Source: Nitrospira_D sp035465795 (GTDB lineage Bacteria; Nitrospirota; Nitrospiria; Nitrospirales; Nitrospiraceae). Taken from it: a DNA stretch of 64,000 nt. The stretch is from contig NZ_JBMWAN010000002.1 in assembly GCF_049546785.1 (NCBI RefSeq), positions 434,001 through 498,000 of the forward strand, in the 5' to 3' direction. The position numbers and the translations under genes were made by a program. The stretch's first letter is position 1; every line of letters begins with the position of its first letter. The notes under the pieces were generated by a model. The model was not told where the DNA came from. It saw nothing but the letters and a program-made list of their open reading frames with translations, and made no database searches. This document shows positions 9,960-17,987 of this stretch, one piece after another.

Positions 9960-10230
9960 CCGCTTAGTCCCCATCTTCTGTGGATAATTCTGTGTGTAAC
10001 TTCAATTTCAGACGCAGAAGCGCAAGCTCTGCGCGGCGGCAGGACCAAAATGCCTAAAATATAGGCATTGATAGTTTGCGTGGAATACCACAAGATATTG
10101 TGGGTTAGCACATTTTTCTATTCTTTTATACACATTCCCAAGAGATTAACGCTTGACAGAAATGATTCACCGCTCCTGATGCAGCTGTTCGAACAGGAAG
10201 AATGAAAACTATCCACAGGCTCTGTGGTTT
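9960..10230. other. AT-rich DnaA-box cluster, candidate replication origin
   Basis: Within an 867-base gene-free gap (9607-10473) the GC content drops sharply. Exact matches to TTATNCACA occur as TGTGGATAA (9979-9987, reverse orientation) and TTATACACA (10126-10134). One-mismatch boxes occur at 9991-9999 (TGTGTGTAA) and 10209-10217 (CTATCCACA). CCACAG-gct-CTGTGG (10214-10228) is a perfect inverted repeat. The stretch between boxes is AT-rich enough to be an unwinding element. No dnaA, dnaN or parAB lies in the window, so this is a candidate only. Confidence 0.4.
10049..10069. repeat. Perfect 8-bp inverted repeat in the AT-rich gap
   Basis: AATGCCTA (10049-10056) and TAGGCATT (10062-10069) with a 5-base AT loop. 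It may be a protein-binding operator or part of the candidate origin. Confidence 0.6.
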
Positions 10231-10473
10231 TCCGCCCTGAAGAGGCCTAATTGCCCGCTCAGAAAGGGGATTGGGAGCGGGTCGGCTTCAACGACTTCTC
10301 TGTCAAGGGCCACAGGAAAAGTCCTCGCATATCCAAATGGCCCTGGCGTCGATCCGAAGCGCTCTGCTTTCTCCGGTAGACGACAAGTCCGGCCGGCTCC
10401 CTGCAGGCCGGAATCGTCGCCGCTCCTTCCACTCCCTCTTGTGACTGCCTGACGAGCGGCCTAGAATCACCGC

Positions 10474-11184
10474 ATGTCTCCTGACCCGGCTCTACCCATC
10501 AGACATCGAACCTTTCCGGTCCGGATGATCGCCGGCTGCCTGCTGGCCGCGATGCTGCTCTGGAACCAGCCCGCCTTTGCGCAGCAGGCGCACCAGCACG
10601 ACCGCATGCCCAACGTGATGGAGTATCTCGACCGGCTCGACCGGCCGGAGCGCGACCAGGAACAGAAGCCAACGCTGGTCGTCGAGGCCTTGGGGCTGAA
10701 ACCTGGCATGCAGGTGGCGGATCTGGGGGCTGGCTCAGGCTATTTCACCCGCCGCTTCGTGGAGGCCGTCACGGAAACCGGGAAAGTCTACGTCATCGAC
10801 GTGGAACCGGACGCCCTCAAGTACGTCGAAGAAAGTCTCATCCATCTGCACCGGCCCTACAACGCGGAATTCATCCTGGCCAGGCCGGACAGTCCGAAAC
10901 TGCCGGTCGAATCAGTGGATCTGCTCTTCATCTGCAATACCTATCACCATCTCGACGAACAGGTGACCTACTTTCGCAACCTGAAGTCCGCCTTCAAACC
11001 GGGCGGCCGCATCGCCATCGTGGATTACTATCACGACGAGCGCTCCGGCGAACTCGGGTTTCCCAAGCACCATCTCGTCCCGCGCGACCGTGTGGTGCAG
11101 GACCTTGCCGCCGCCGGCTACAAGCTGGTCAAAGAACATACCTTCCTGCCGAAGCAGTACTTTCTGGAATTTACCCTGGAGTGA
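10474..11184 (+). CDS. Exported class I SAM-dependent methyltransferase
   Basis: 236 residues. An N-terminal stretch (IAGCLLAAMLLWNQPAFAQQ) reads as a signal peptide with an AxA-type cleavage site near residue 35. A Rossmann methyltransferase domain follows: motif I VADLGAGSGYFTRRF, the acidic loop VYVIDVEP, and a motif IV-like region VDLLFICNTYHHL. Related exported methyltransferase-like proteins occur in other bacteria; the substrate is unknown. SAM is not expected in the periplasm, so the protein may have lost or changed activity, or the leader may act as an anchor. Confidence 0.78.
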   Translation: MSPDPALPIRHRTFPVRMIAGCLLAAMLLWNQPAFAQQAHQHDRMPNVMEYLDRLDRPERDQEQKPTLVVEALGLKPGMQVADLGAGSGYFTRRFVEAVTETGKVYVIDVEPDALKYVEESLIHLHRPYNAEFILARPDSPKLPVESVDLLFICNTYHHLDEQVTYFRNLKSAFKPGGRIAIVDYYHDERSGELGFPKHHLVPRDRVVQDLAAAGYKLVKEHTFLPKQYFLEFTLE

Positions 11185-11213
11185 CGATGGGCGAGCGAAC
11201 GCGCCCGGCCCGG

Positions 11214-11633
11214 CTAGGGGGCGATCTGGCAGGCGATTTTCCATTCCGTCTCGCCGTCGCTGCCGGGGATCACGCGGGACCACTGCCGGGTGCCTTGCGT
11301 GGTAAAGAAGGGGCGCCCCTTCCCCATCTGTTCCGTATAGTATTTCGTCCGGAGTAACCGGCCCTTGCCGGACCGGCAGTCGAACTGTTTCTTCACCGCC
11401 ATCGAATGGTAGGGCCCTGTGGGAATCTGCCTGGTGACCTTGAAGTCCCTCAGCGTCCAGAGCATGACCCTCTGGCCGGTCGGAGCAATCGTCGCCATGT
11501 CCACATAGCCGTCATACTTGTGCGTGCCGCCGGCGCGCACCCATTCCGCCGACGCCGAACCGACGGTGCACAATAGCAGTCCGAACAGCACCAGCATGCC
11601 AGACAGACAGAACCCCCGGCGCATGCGGCTCAC
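11214..11633 (-). CDS. Secreted Adhesin_E (surface-adhesin protein E) family protein
   Basis: 139 residues, signal peptide (LVLFGLLLCTVGSASA-EW). The mature part follows the family pattern: EWVRAGGTHKYDGYVDMATI, then VMLWTLRDFK, then a central Cys (QFDCRSG), then a C-terminal SDGETEWKIAC. The two cysteines could form a disulfide. The GTG start overlaps the stop of the upstream 49-residue ORF by four bases, so translation is probably coupled. It converges with the methyltransferase gene, 29 bases away. Confidence 0.75.
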   Translation of the reverse strand: MSRMRRGFCLSGMLVLFGLLLCTVGSASAEWVRAGGTHKYDGYVDMATIAPTGQRVMLWTLRDFKVTRQIPTGPYHSMAVKKQFDCRSGKGRLLRTKYYTEQMGKGRPFFTTQGTRQWSRVIPGSDGETEWKIACQIAP

Positions 11634-11779
11634 GGCTCCTCCTCTTCGACTGCATCGAGCGCCCGTTTGATTGCTGCAACGAAGGCCTCCGGCTGCCCCA
11701 GCGCCGCCTCCGTGAGTTGAAATTCCGACACCAGCACACCAGCCTTATCGACAATGATCAACCGATAGCCTTCACGCAC
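11630..11779 (-). CDS. 49-residue ORF coupled to the Adhesin_E gene
   Basis: Short ORF with a GTG start at 11779 preceded by AGGAG at seven-base spacing, ending in a TGA that overlaps the next gene's GTG (GTGA). It reads VREGYRLIIVDKAGVLVSEF at the start, with an amphipathic helix and an acidic tail EEEEP. The good ribosome-binding site and stop/start overlap argue for real translation. It has no recognised family. An alternative is that it is a leader serving only to couple translation. Confidence 0.6.
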   Translation of the reverse strand: MREGYRLIIVDKAGVLVSEFQLTEAALGQPEAFVAAIKRALDAVEEEEP

Positions 11780-11925
11780 CGTCCTGCTCCTTTCTCGAAG
11801 GGGATCAGCAAGAGCCTACCACAGCGAACCGCGACGCGGCCTGGCACGAGCCCGCGCGCCACGACTTGACGCGGCAGGCAGGCTGCGGCATCTTCCTGTA
11901 CGACCGATTCACCAGGAGACCTGCC

Positions 11926-12504
11926 ATGGCCGCCACCTCCGTCATGCTGCCGCTCGGCACCCCGGCTCCCGCCTTCCACCTGCGCGACGTCGTCAGCGGA
12001 GAGACCCATAACCTCGACTCGTTCTCCGGCAAGAGGGCCCTGCTGGTGATGTTCATCTGCCGCCACTGCCCGTACGTCGTCCACATCGAGCGGGAGCTGG
12101 CGAGGCTGGGGCAGGACTATCAGGAAAAGAGCATCGGGATCATCGCCATCAGCAGCAACGATCCTGAGAGCTACCCGGACGACGCCCCGCCGAAACTGAA
12201 GGAAATGGCCGGGCGACTCGGCTTCACCTTCCCCTTCTGTTGCGACGAGACACAAGAAGTCGCGAAGGCCTATCGCGCCGCCTGCACGCCGGACTTGTAT
12301 CTCTTCGATCGAGACCGGCGGCTCGTCTACCGCGGACAGCTCGACGACAGCCGACCCGGCAACGGCAAACCCGTGACAGGCCGCGACCTGCGCGCCGCCA
12401 TCGAGGCCGTCCTCGCCGGCCAGCCGGTCGAGTCCAACCAGAGGCCCAGCATCGGCTGCAGCATCAAATGGAAACGCGGCAACGAACCGGACTATGCGCG
12501 GTAG
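11926..12504 (+). CDS. Thioredoxin-fold redoxin (AhpC/TSA-like)
   Basis: 192 residues. The thioredoxin fold starts at GTPAPAFHLRDVVSGE and carries a CxxC active site in FICRHCPYVVHIE. Further family features are IAISSNDPESYPDDAP and CTPDLYLFDRDRRLVYRGQLDD. This matches the peroxiredoxin-like thioredoxin family found beside redox genes; it is likely a cytoplasmic thiol reductase or peroxidase. The start at ATG 11926 has AGGAG nine bases upstream; the longer frame from 11866 is not supported. It is divergent from the Adhesin_E pair. Confidence 0.83.
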   Translation: MAATSVMLPLGTPAPAFHLRDVVSGETHNLDSFSGKRALLVMFICRHCPYVVHIERELARLGQDYQEKSIGIIAISSNDPESYPDDAPPKLKEMAGRLGFTFPFCCDETQEVAKAYRAACTPDLYLFDRDRRLVYRGQLDDSRPGNGKPVTGRDLRAAIEAVLAGQPVESNQRPSIGCSIKWKRGNEPDYAR

Positions 12505-12560
12505 CGCGTATCGGCGCGATCGAGGCGGGACAGGGTTGGGCTTACCGGGACGGGAACCGG

Positions 12561-13289
12561 TCACTCTGATCCGATCTCGTAGGTCAACGTGACGGTGGCC
12601 TCGACCGTCATCTCACCGGAAAAGACCGGCGGCTCGTTGCCGCCATCCATCGCCATCATCGCCCGTGAGACATGGGAGGCCGGGCGGACCACGTGGCTGG
12701 CTTCATTGACGCCCGTCAGCCGGACCAGCTTCACGTGTAAGGCCTCGCTCAAGGCCGTCGCCTTTTCGCGCGCCCTGGCCGCGGCCTGCCTCAACGCGCC
12801 GAGCTTCGCCTGCTGTTCGTCACGGAGCGCCCAATGCAGGCCCTGGAAGTGATTCGCCCCGGCCGCCAGCGATTCCTCGATCACCGGGGCCACCTTCTCC
12901 GTATTCCGCACCTCCACCGTCACGCTGTTGCTCACCACATAACCGATGATCTCGGGTGGAGCCGGCGGCGCGTCGGCGGGACGCTTGGGCGGCGGCTTGT
13001 ATTGCGGCGAGACTGTGAAAGACGAGGTCTGGATGCGCTCCTTCTCGATCTGCAACTCCCGCAGCCGCGCCGTCACCTTCTGCATCACCTGGTTGTTTAG
13101 CCGCTGCGCCTCCGCGAGCGACTTGCCGGCTGTCTCCATGCCGAACGTCACGAACGCCGTATCAGGCTCAACCGCCAGCCGGCCGCTGCCGGTCACCGTC
13201 AACGCCGGCGCCTCCGGCTTGGCCTCATCATGGGCTTGTGACGCGACCGGGAACGCCAGCAACCCCATCAGCAGTGCGACAACGACCAT
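12561..13289 (-). CDS. SIMPL-domain (DUF541) secreted protein
   Basis: 242 residues. The signal peptide (VVVALLMGLLAFPVASQA-HD) is followed by the SIMPL domain: LTVTGSGRLAVEPDTAFVTF at the start, IQTSSFTVSPQY in the middle, and an alanine-rich helix ARAREKATALSEAL. It ends with MTVEATVTLTYEI. SIMPL/DUF541 proteins are periplasmic or outer-membrane-associated and of poorly defined function. ATG 13289 is chosen because a strong GGAGG lies seven bases upstream; longer frames start at 13307 or 13328. Confidence 0.85.
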   Translation of the reverse strand: MVVVALLMGLLAFPVASQAHDEAKPEAPALTVTGSGRLAVEPDTAFVTFGMETAGKSLAEAQRLNNQVMQKVTARLRELQIEKERIQTSSFTVSPQYKPPPKRPADAPPAPPEIIGYVVSNSVTVEVRNTEKVAPVIEESLAAGANHFQGLHWALRDEQQAKLGALRQAAARAREKATALSEALHVKLVRLTGVNEASHVVRPASHVSRAMMAMDGGNEPPVFSGEMTVEATVTLTYEIGSE

Positions 13290-13434
13290 GCGCCTCCCTC
13301 CCCTCATGATGATACGACGCGTGCACATGCGGGCCAGCCTACTCCCCGTCGGAGATCAGCGCAAGCAGCAGAGCGGGTAGGTCGTTCAAGAAGAAAGCAC
13401 TGAAATCTTCGGCAAGACAAGACGTCCAGATGGC

Positions 13435-13520
13435 GTCAGCCGCCGAGCTTGAGCCAGACGTAGGGTGAGAAGTGATAGGCCGCGAGGACAGCAGCAGGCC
13501 GAGCACCGCGCCGAACAGGC
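13435..13520 (-). pseudogene. Decayed 3' fragment of a small membrane-protein gene
   Basis: It aligns base-for-base with 21233-21319, the 3' end of the intact two-TM gene at 21234-21461. Shared words include gccgccgagcttgagcca and gcagcaggccgagcaccg. A one-base deletion breaks the frame, and similarity stops at ccgaacaggc. The rest of the gap 13290-13681 shows no gene. Confidence 0.75.
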
Positions 13521-13681
13521 ATGGCCTGAATGGAGAACAGACCCCGCGCCCCGAACCTGTGCAGCGACAACAGACTCGGGCCGCCTTGTCTGTGCCTCAA
13601 AGCGGGCGCGGAGCGTCAGCAAGACTCCATCCTCGCCTGCGCGTACGAAGCCTTCCCTGACGCCCCCGAATCAACGCGCCA

Positions 13682-14158
13682 CTAGCCCACCTTGATCTCG
13701 ATGGCCTTCGGTTTCGCCTTCTCGGATTTCGGGAGATGCACCTGAAGCATGCCCTCCTTGAAATCGGCGGTCACCTTGCTCCCATCCGCATCCTCCGGAA
13801 GCGAGAAGCTGCGCACGAAGCTCCCGTAGGCGCGTTCGACCCGGTGATACTTTCTCCCCTTTTCCTCCTTCTCGAACTTCCGTTCACCGGAAATCGCCAG
13901 GACATCATTCTCCACCGTGAGCCGTACATCCTCTTTCTTCATGTCCGGCAGCTCGGCTTTGATGAGATATTCCTTCTCATCCTCCGTGATGTCCACCAGC
14001 GGCGACCACTGGGCGACCGTCAGGGCTTCCTTTCCCCCGTTCCCTGTCGCCTCCCGTGTGGCGAACATCGTCGCCAACCGGTGTTCCAATTCATCCCGAT
14101 CCTTAAACGCATTCCATCGAGTTCTGCTCAGCGGGTCCCAACGTAAAAGCGTGTTCAT
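13682..14158 (-). CDS. Hsp20 / alpha-crystallin small heat-shock protein
   Basis: 158 residues. A short N-terminal arm (LLRWDPLSRT) leads to the alpha-crystallin domain (about residues 50-145): SPLVDITEDEKEYLIKAELP, LTVENDVLAISGERK, YGSFVRSFSLPEDAD, and the typical ending DFKEGMLQVHLPK. ATP-independent holdase that binds unfolding proteins. It is the last gene of a one-strand series of small stress genes (15639 down to 13682). Confidence 0.95.
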   Translation of the reverse strand: MNTLLRWDPLSRTRWNAFKDRDELEHRLATMFATREATGNGGKEALTVAQWSPLVDITEDEKEYLIKAELPDMKKEDVRLTVENDVLAISGERKFEKEEKGRKYHRVERAYGSFVRSFSLPEDADGSKVTADFKEGMLQVHLPKSEKAKPKAIEIKVG

Positions 14159-14217
14159 GGCTTCATTCTCCTCTGGCGATCGACCTGGATATCCATTTCG
14201 ACCGCCGGTATGTGTGG

Positions 14218-14421
14218 TTACTGACTCGATGCGCCGGCCAGTTGCCGTTCCGCCTGCAACCAGTCCTCCAAAGCCAGGCCGTCCTGTCGTCCCCGTCGTT
14301 CGTACAATTCATAGGCGCGCCGCGCAATCCGGTCTTGCGCCTTCGCACCGTTCGGAGTGGCCTTGGGCGTGCCGGCCGACATGGCCGGCGTTGCGGGTTG
14401 TAAAACAGCTTCCTTGATCAT
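14218..14421 (-). CDS. DUF2934 protein
   Basis: 67 residues. The C-terminal half has the DUF2934 signature IARRAYELYERRG followed by DGLALEDWLQAERQL. The start is set at the ATG at 14421, where AGGAGG has six-base spacing; the ATG at 14424 overlaps the spacer. The family is common in Nitrospira and soil bacteria, next to stress genes. Function unknown. Confidence 0.82.
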   Translation of the reverse strand: MIKEAVLQPATPAMSAGTPKATPNGAKAQDRIARRAYELYERRGRQDGLALEDWLQAERQLAGASSQ

Positions 14422-14540
14422 CATCCACCTCCTCACGCTGCCGTGTTGTTCATGGTTGACTGAGTGCGCCCCTCTGCCGTCCGTCGAGGCCACCGGCCCT
14501 ATCGACGGACGGGGAGTGTGCACATTGTCGGCGAAAGACC

Positions 14541-15098
14541 TTAGGCCTTCTCTTTCACCGTCAGATCGTTCTTCACCGACTTCACGCCGGGAACCTGCCA
14601 GACCGTCGAAGACGCCTGGGCACTCGTCATCAGGTCCGCCACCTCGCCGCTCAGCGAGACGACGCCCGCATTCGTCTGCGCGCGAATCCCGGCGTTCTTC
14701 AGATGGGCGTCTTTGGCAATCCGCTCGTTGACCCGAGTGGTAATCGCCTCATCCTTGTCGTCCGTCGCCTCGCGTTTGGACGGCGCGACCACCTGCAATT
14801 CGTTCTTCACCGTCTTGACGCCGTCGATCCCCTTGGCGATCCCTTCCGCCGCCTGCTTCGCCGCATCGGAATCCACCTTGCCGCGGATGATCACCGAGCC
14901 CTGTGCGCTCTCGACGTTGATTTCACTGCCCTTCACCCGGGCATCGGCAAACAGCGCAATCTTCGTCTTCGCCGTCAGCCAGGCATCATTGATCGGCGTC
15001 TTCTCGTCGGCCTTGCCGACCGCATGCGCCGACCCGGAGAGGATTGTCCCGCCGAGGACCAAAGCCGTGCAGAGTGTCAATACAGTGCGTGTGTTCAT
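14541..15098 (-). CDS. Two-BON-domain periplasmic protein (OsmY-like)
   Basis: 185 residues. The signal peptide (LCTALVLGGTILSGSAHA) is followed by two BON domains. The first covers TAKTKIALFADARVKGSEINVES to KNELQVV; the second covers ITTRVNERIAKDAHLKNAG to VKNDLTVKE. BON domains bind phospholipid; OsmY-type proteins are periplasmic and osmotically induced. ATG 15098 has GGGAG at seven-base spacing. Confidence 0.88.
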   Translation of the reverse strand: MNTRTVLTLCTALVLGGTILSGSAHAVGKADEKTPINDAWLTAKTKIALFADARVKGSEINVESAQGSVIIRGKVDSDAAKQAAEGIAKGIDGVKTVKNELQVVAPSKREATDDKDEAITTRVNERIAKDAHLKNAGIRAQTNAGVVSLSGEVADLMTSAQASSTVWQVPGVKSVKNDLTVKEKA

Positions 15099-15170
15099 CC
15101 TGTTCTCCCTCATTGAAATGTAAACGTGCGTCATACGTCGTCGTGTGTGAATGGTATCCATGCCGTGCGG

Positions 15171-15389
15171 CTACTTCCCCGCGGGTTTCGGCGCCGACTT
15201 CTCGTGCCACTGGTCCGCCCACTTCATCAGCTCACTCTTGTTGTCGCCATACCGTTCCTGCACTTTCCCGAGAAACTTCTCGTAGTTCCCGGCGATCTGC
15301 TGCAGATCGTCATCGGTAAACTCGCCCCACTTCTGCTTCAGTTCGCCTTTGAACTGCATCCACTTCCCCTTGAGTTGCTCCGCGTTCAT
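15171..15389 (-). CDS. CsbD-family stress protein
   Basis: 72 residues: MNAEQLKGKWMQFKGELKQK then WGEFTDDDLQQIAG. This is the classic CsbD pattern (NxxxxxGxWxQxKGxxKxxWGxLTDDDL). Small, charged, soluble; a stress-induced family of unknown mechanism. ATG 15389 follows AAGGAGGAGG with five-base spacing; upstream frame to 15506 is discarded. Confidence 0.92.
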   Translation of the reverse strand: MNAEQLKGKWMQFKGELKQKWGEFTDDDLQQIAGNYEKFLGKVQERYGDNKSELMKWADQWHEKSAPKPAGK

Positions 15390-15471
15390 CGCATCCTCCT
15401 CCTTGTGTAAAGATTGACCTTCTGGCCAGGCCGTCACGGCGGAAACCGTCGGACCACCTGACAGGTCCCGC

Positions 15472-15639
15472 TCACGCCACCCGGGCGGGGCCTCCCCTGA
15501 CGGCATGGATCGCGACCAGCACGATCCCGATCAAGAACAACATCCACGAAATCTGAACCGCGACCGTCGAGACCCCGGCGAGATTCAGCGCGCCGGCCAT
15601 CAAGCCGACGACCAGAAATACCAGTGCGTAGTACAGCAT
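15472..15639 (-). CDS. DUF1328-type two-TM small membrane protein
   Basis: 55 residues, almost wholly hydrophobic: ALVFLVVGLMAGALNLAGV and then WMLFLIGIVLVAIHAV. Size, two TM helices and the AGALNLAGVS loop match the DUF1328 (YtjA-like) family. GAGGAG lies upstream of the ATG at 15639. First gene of the stress series CsbD, BON, DUF2934, Hsp20. Confidence 0.82.
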   Translation of the reverse strand: MLYYALVFLVVGLMAGALNLAGVSTVAVQISWMLFLIGIVLVAIHAVRGGPARVA

Positions 15640-15761
15640 GGCTCACTCCTCTCTATGGAATGGCGAGTCAATCGAACGGTCCTCTGGAGCAAGGCCGGCG
15701 TCCTGGCCGCCTCCATTCGCGAACCATGACACACGACATGCGGCTGTTCAGAGAACCCTCT

Positions 15762-16184
15762 GGCATCGGGGCAGCGGAGACTGAGGAATCGGTCACGCTG
15801 GGAAGAAGCAGGAAGCGCAAGAGATAGGACAGTCAGCGGAGCGTCACACGGGACAACATCACCCTGGGCGCAATCCGTACAGGAGTCAAGCGATATAAAT
15901 GCAGCCCGGCAGAAATCCCTGGAGCCGGCACGCTGGGGCATACGAGGCGATGCTTCATGCGAGACAGGTTTGGCGTTCGCTGTTCCGCGACATGAGAACG
16001 GATCTCGCGCCACAGCGGGCAAGAGCCCGCGCCTTCCCCTTAATAGCGCTTGACTCCCACCCCATATGCGTCTAGCGTAAAAGCATGGCGTTTTGAGCTA
16101 CGCCGACTGTCCTATCCTTCGCGCATCCCGTTTCCTCCTACATCCCAGCGCGACCGATTCCCTGGTCTCCGCCGCTACTACGCC
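15762..16184. repeat. Imperfect long inverted repeat pair flanking about 260 bases
   Basis: Bases 15762-15838 and the reverse complement of 16101-16184 align over about 75 bases. Shared words are cggagac, ggaatcggtc, cgctggga and ggataggacagtc (gataggacagtc in the left arm). The enclosed DNA holds no recognised gene. This could be two copies of a dispersed repeat in opposite orientation or a MITE-like element. The whole gap 15640-16322 carries no other feature I can support. Confidence 0.65.
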
Positions 16185-16322
16185 GGAGTGACTCCCATGT
16201 TGATTGTTGCGCCTCGTGACGACCGGAAGCGGCGACCCCTTCCTGCAGGGAGAGGTGCCTCTCCACACGGGTCGAATGAGGCAGGTGCGAACGTTCCCGA
16301 TGCAGTAACAGGAGGAGAGCTT

Positions 16323-16643
16323 ATGATCACCATGACGCCGCTGGCGGCAGAAAAGATACGGGCACTCATGCAGGAGGAGAAGGACACGATCGGTCTGCGC
16401 GTGTACGTGAAGGGTGGTGGCTGTCACGGCTACCAATACGGCATGGCGCTGGAATCCACGACGAGCGAGGACGACACGATCATCCAGGAGGGCGAGGTGT
16501 CGGTGATTATGGATTCGCAGAGCGCCCCGCTGCTGGTCGGCTGTGAAGTCGACTATGCGGACACCCTGCAAGGGTCCGGCTTTGCGATCAAGAACCCCCA
16601 GGCGAAAACCACGTGCGGCTGCGGCAGTTCATTCAGCGCATAG
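16323..16643 (+). CDS. IscA/ErpA-type iron-sulfur cluster carrier
   Basis: 106 residues. The A-type carrier fold is clear: MTPLAAEKIRALMQEEK at the N-terminus, then GLRVYVKGGGCHGYQYGMAL with the first conserved Cys. The paired C-terminal cysteines are in TTCGCGSSF. These three cysteines bind a 2Fe-2S or 4Fe-4S cluster for delivery to target enzymes. AGGAGG precedes ATG 16323. It lies 56 bases upstream of the Fe-S/TPP oxidoreductase genes, which fits cluster supply to them. Confidence 0.92.
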   Translation: MITMTPLAAEKIRALMQEEKDTIGLRVYVKGGGCHGYQYGMALESTTSEDDTIIQEGEVSVIMDSQSAPLLVGCEVDYADTLQGSGFAIKNPQAKTTCGCGSSFSA

Positions 16644-16699
16644 CATCGTTACGACGTGCCTCAGATTTCTGAACGGCACGACACCGGAGGGCAGACACC

Positions 16700-17908
16700 A
16701 TGGCAACGACATCCATCATCGGAACAAAAAATAAAAAGGGACAGGTCTTCACCGATCCCCGGGTCATGATGCGGGAGGCTCCCCGCACCCCGTCATTCTA
16801 TACGGGCAGTGAAGTCATCAAGGAAGCCATCCGCCGGGCAAGCATCGACGTGATGATCGCCTACCCGATCACGCCGCAGAGCGAAGCCGCGGCCCTGATC
16901 GGCGAGCTGTTTGCGGAGGGCTATATCGGCGATTACTTCCGCGGCGAGAGCGAGTTTGCCGTCATGTCGCAGTGCGCCGGCGCCGCCTTCGGCGGAGCCC
17001 GTGTGTTCACGACCACCGCCGGGCCCGGCACCATGCGGGCCATGGAAAACTTTCCGATGTGGTCCGGGGCCAGATTGCCGATCCAATGTATCGTCACCTG
17101 CCGCGGCATCAATTCCCCGCTCTCGATCCAGCCCGACACCCTGGAAATCGCCTACCTCCTGAATACCGGCATGCTCGTCTGGCATGCGGAAACGGCGCAG
17201 GACTTCTACGACTGGATTCTCAAAGGCTACATGGTCTCGGAAGAGCCGGATGTGCATCTCCCCCTGGCCCTCTGTTGCGACGGCTTCTTCGTGACCCATA
17301 CGAAAGACGTCGTCGACCTGACGCCTGCCGACATGTGCCTGCCGCCCTATGACCCGTACCGGTCGCCGGTACCCTGCATGGATATGGAATGTCCGCCGGT
17401 CCGGATGATGCGCGATCCCTTCGTGATGAAGAGCAATTACATCAGCTACGCCACACACGCAAGCTGGCAACAGGAAGTGTGGGCGGCCGCAGAACGGTCG
17501 CGCAAACACACGATCGCCTGGCTGGACGGCTTGATCGACGTCGAAAACGGCGACGCCGACACCCTCATCGTCGCCTCGGGCACCGCCGTCTCCCAGGGGC
17601 GTGAAGCGATCCGCCTGCTGGCCGATGAAGGGATTCACGTGGGACTCGTGAAGGTCAAGACCCTTCGCCCCTGGCCGGAGGAAGAAATCCGCGACGCCAC
17701 CAGGCACGCCTCCCACATCATCGTGCCCGAGTTCAATGTCGTCGGATGGATGGCGAAAGAAATCAAAGCGACGATCCCGCGCAGCGAGCGGGTCGTGGCC
17801 GGACCGCGCGTCTGCGGGGGCATGACCATGCCGCCGGAGATCATCGTGGAGGAAATCAAGAAAGTGCTGGGCCTGCGTTCCAAGGTGCTGGCCGGACGCG
17901 GGAGCTGA
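16700..17908 (+). CDS. 2-oxoacid:ferredoxin oxidoreductase, alpha subunit
   Basis: 402 residues, the usual size for an OFOR alpha subunit. The pyrimidine-binding TPP domain is at residues about 35-260: GSEVIKEAIRRASIDVMIAYPITPQSE, then FTTTAGPGTMRAMENFPMW. The C-terminal domain is about 270-390: ADTLIVASGTAVSQGREAIR, VKTLRPWPEEEI. With beta and gamma subunits it reversibly joins CO2 to an acyl-CoA using reduced ferredoxin, a key step of the reductive TCA cycle. Pyruvate versus 2-oxoglutarate specificity cannot be settled from sequence reading. GGAGGG lies upstream. Confidence 0.9.
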   Translation: MATTSIIGTKNKKGQVFTDPRVMMREAPRTPSFYTGSEVIKEAIRRASIDVMIAYPITPQSEAAALIGELFAEGYIGDYFRGESEFAVMSQCAGAAFGGARVFTTTAGPGTMRAMENFPMWSGARLPIQCIVTCRGINSPLSIQPDTLEIAYLLNTGMLVWHAETAQDFYDWILKGYMVSEEPDVHLPLALCCDGFFVTHTKDVVDLTPADMCLPPYDPYRSPVPCMDMECPPVRMMRDPFVMKSNYISYATHASWQQEVWAAAERSRKHTIAWLDGLIDVENGDADTLIVASGTAVSQGREAIRLLADEGIHVGLVKVKTLRPWPEEEIRDATRHASHIIVPEFNVVGWMAKEIKATIPRSERVVAGPRVCGGMTMPPEIIVEEIKKVLGLRSKVLAGRGS

Positions 17909-17987
17909 CGGGACCCCAGATGCAACAGAACAACAGCCCCCCAACGGGGAACACCATACACCTCAGCAGAGCTGAGAGGAGCGCATC

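Noticed and set aside
15600..16022. 140-codon minus-strand ORF across the inverted-repeat region
   Set aside because: It overlaps the DUF1328 gene start and one arm of the inverted repeat; the shared SQRDRF words come from the repeat itself.
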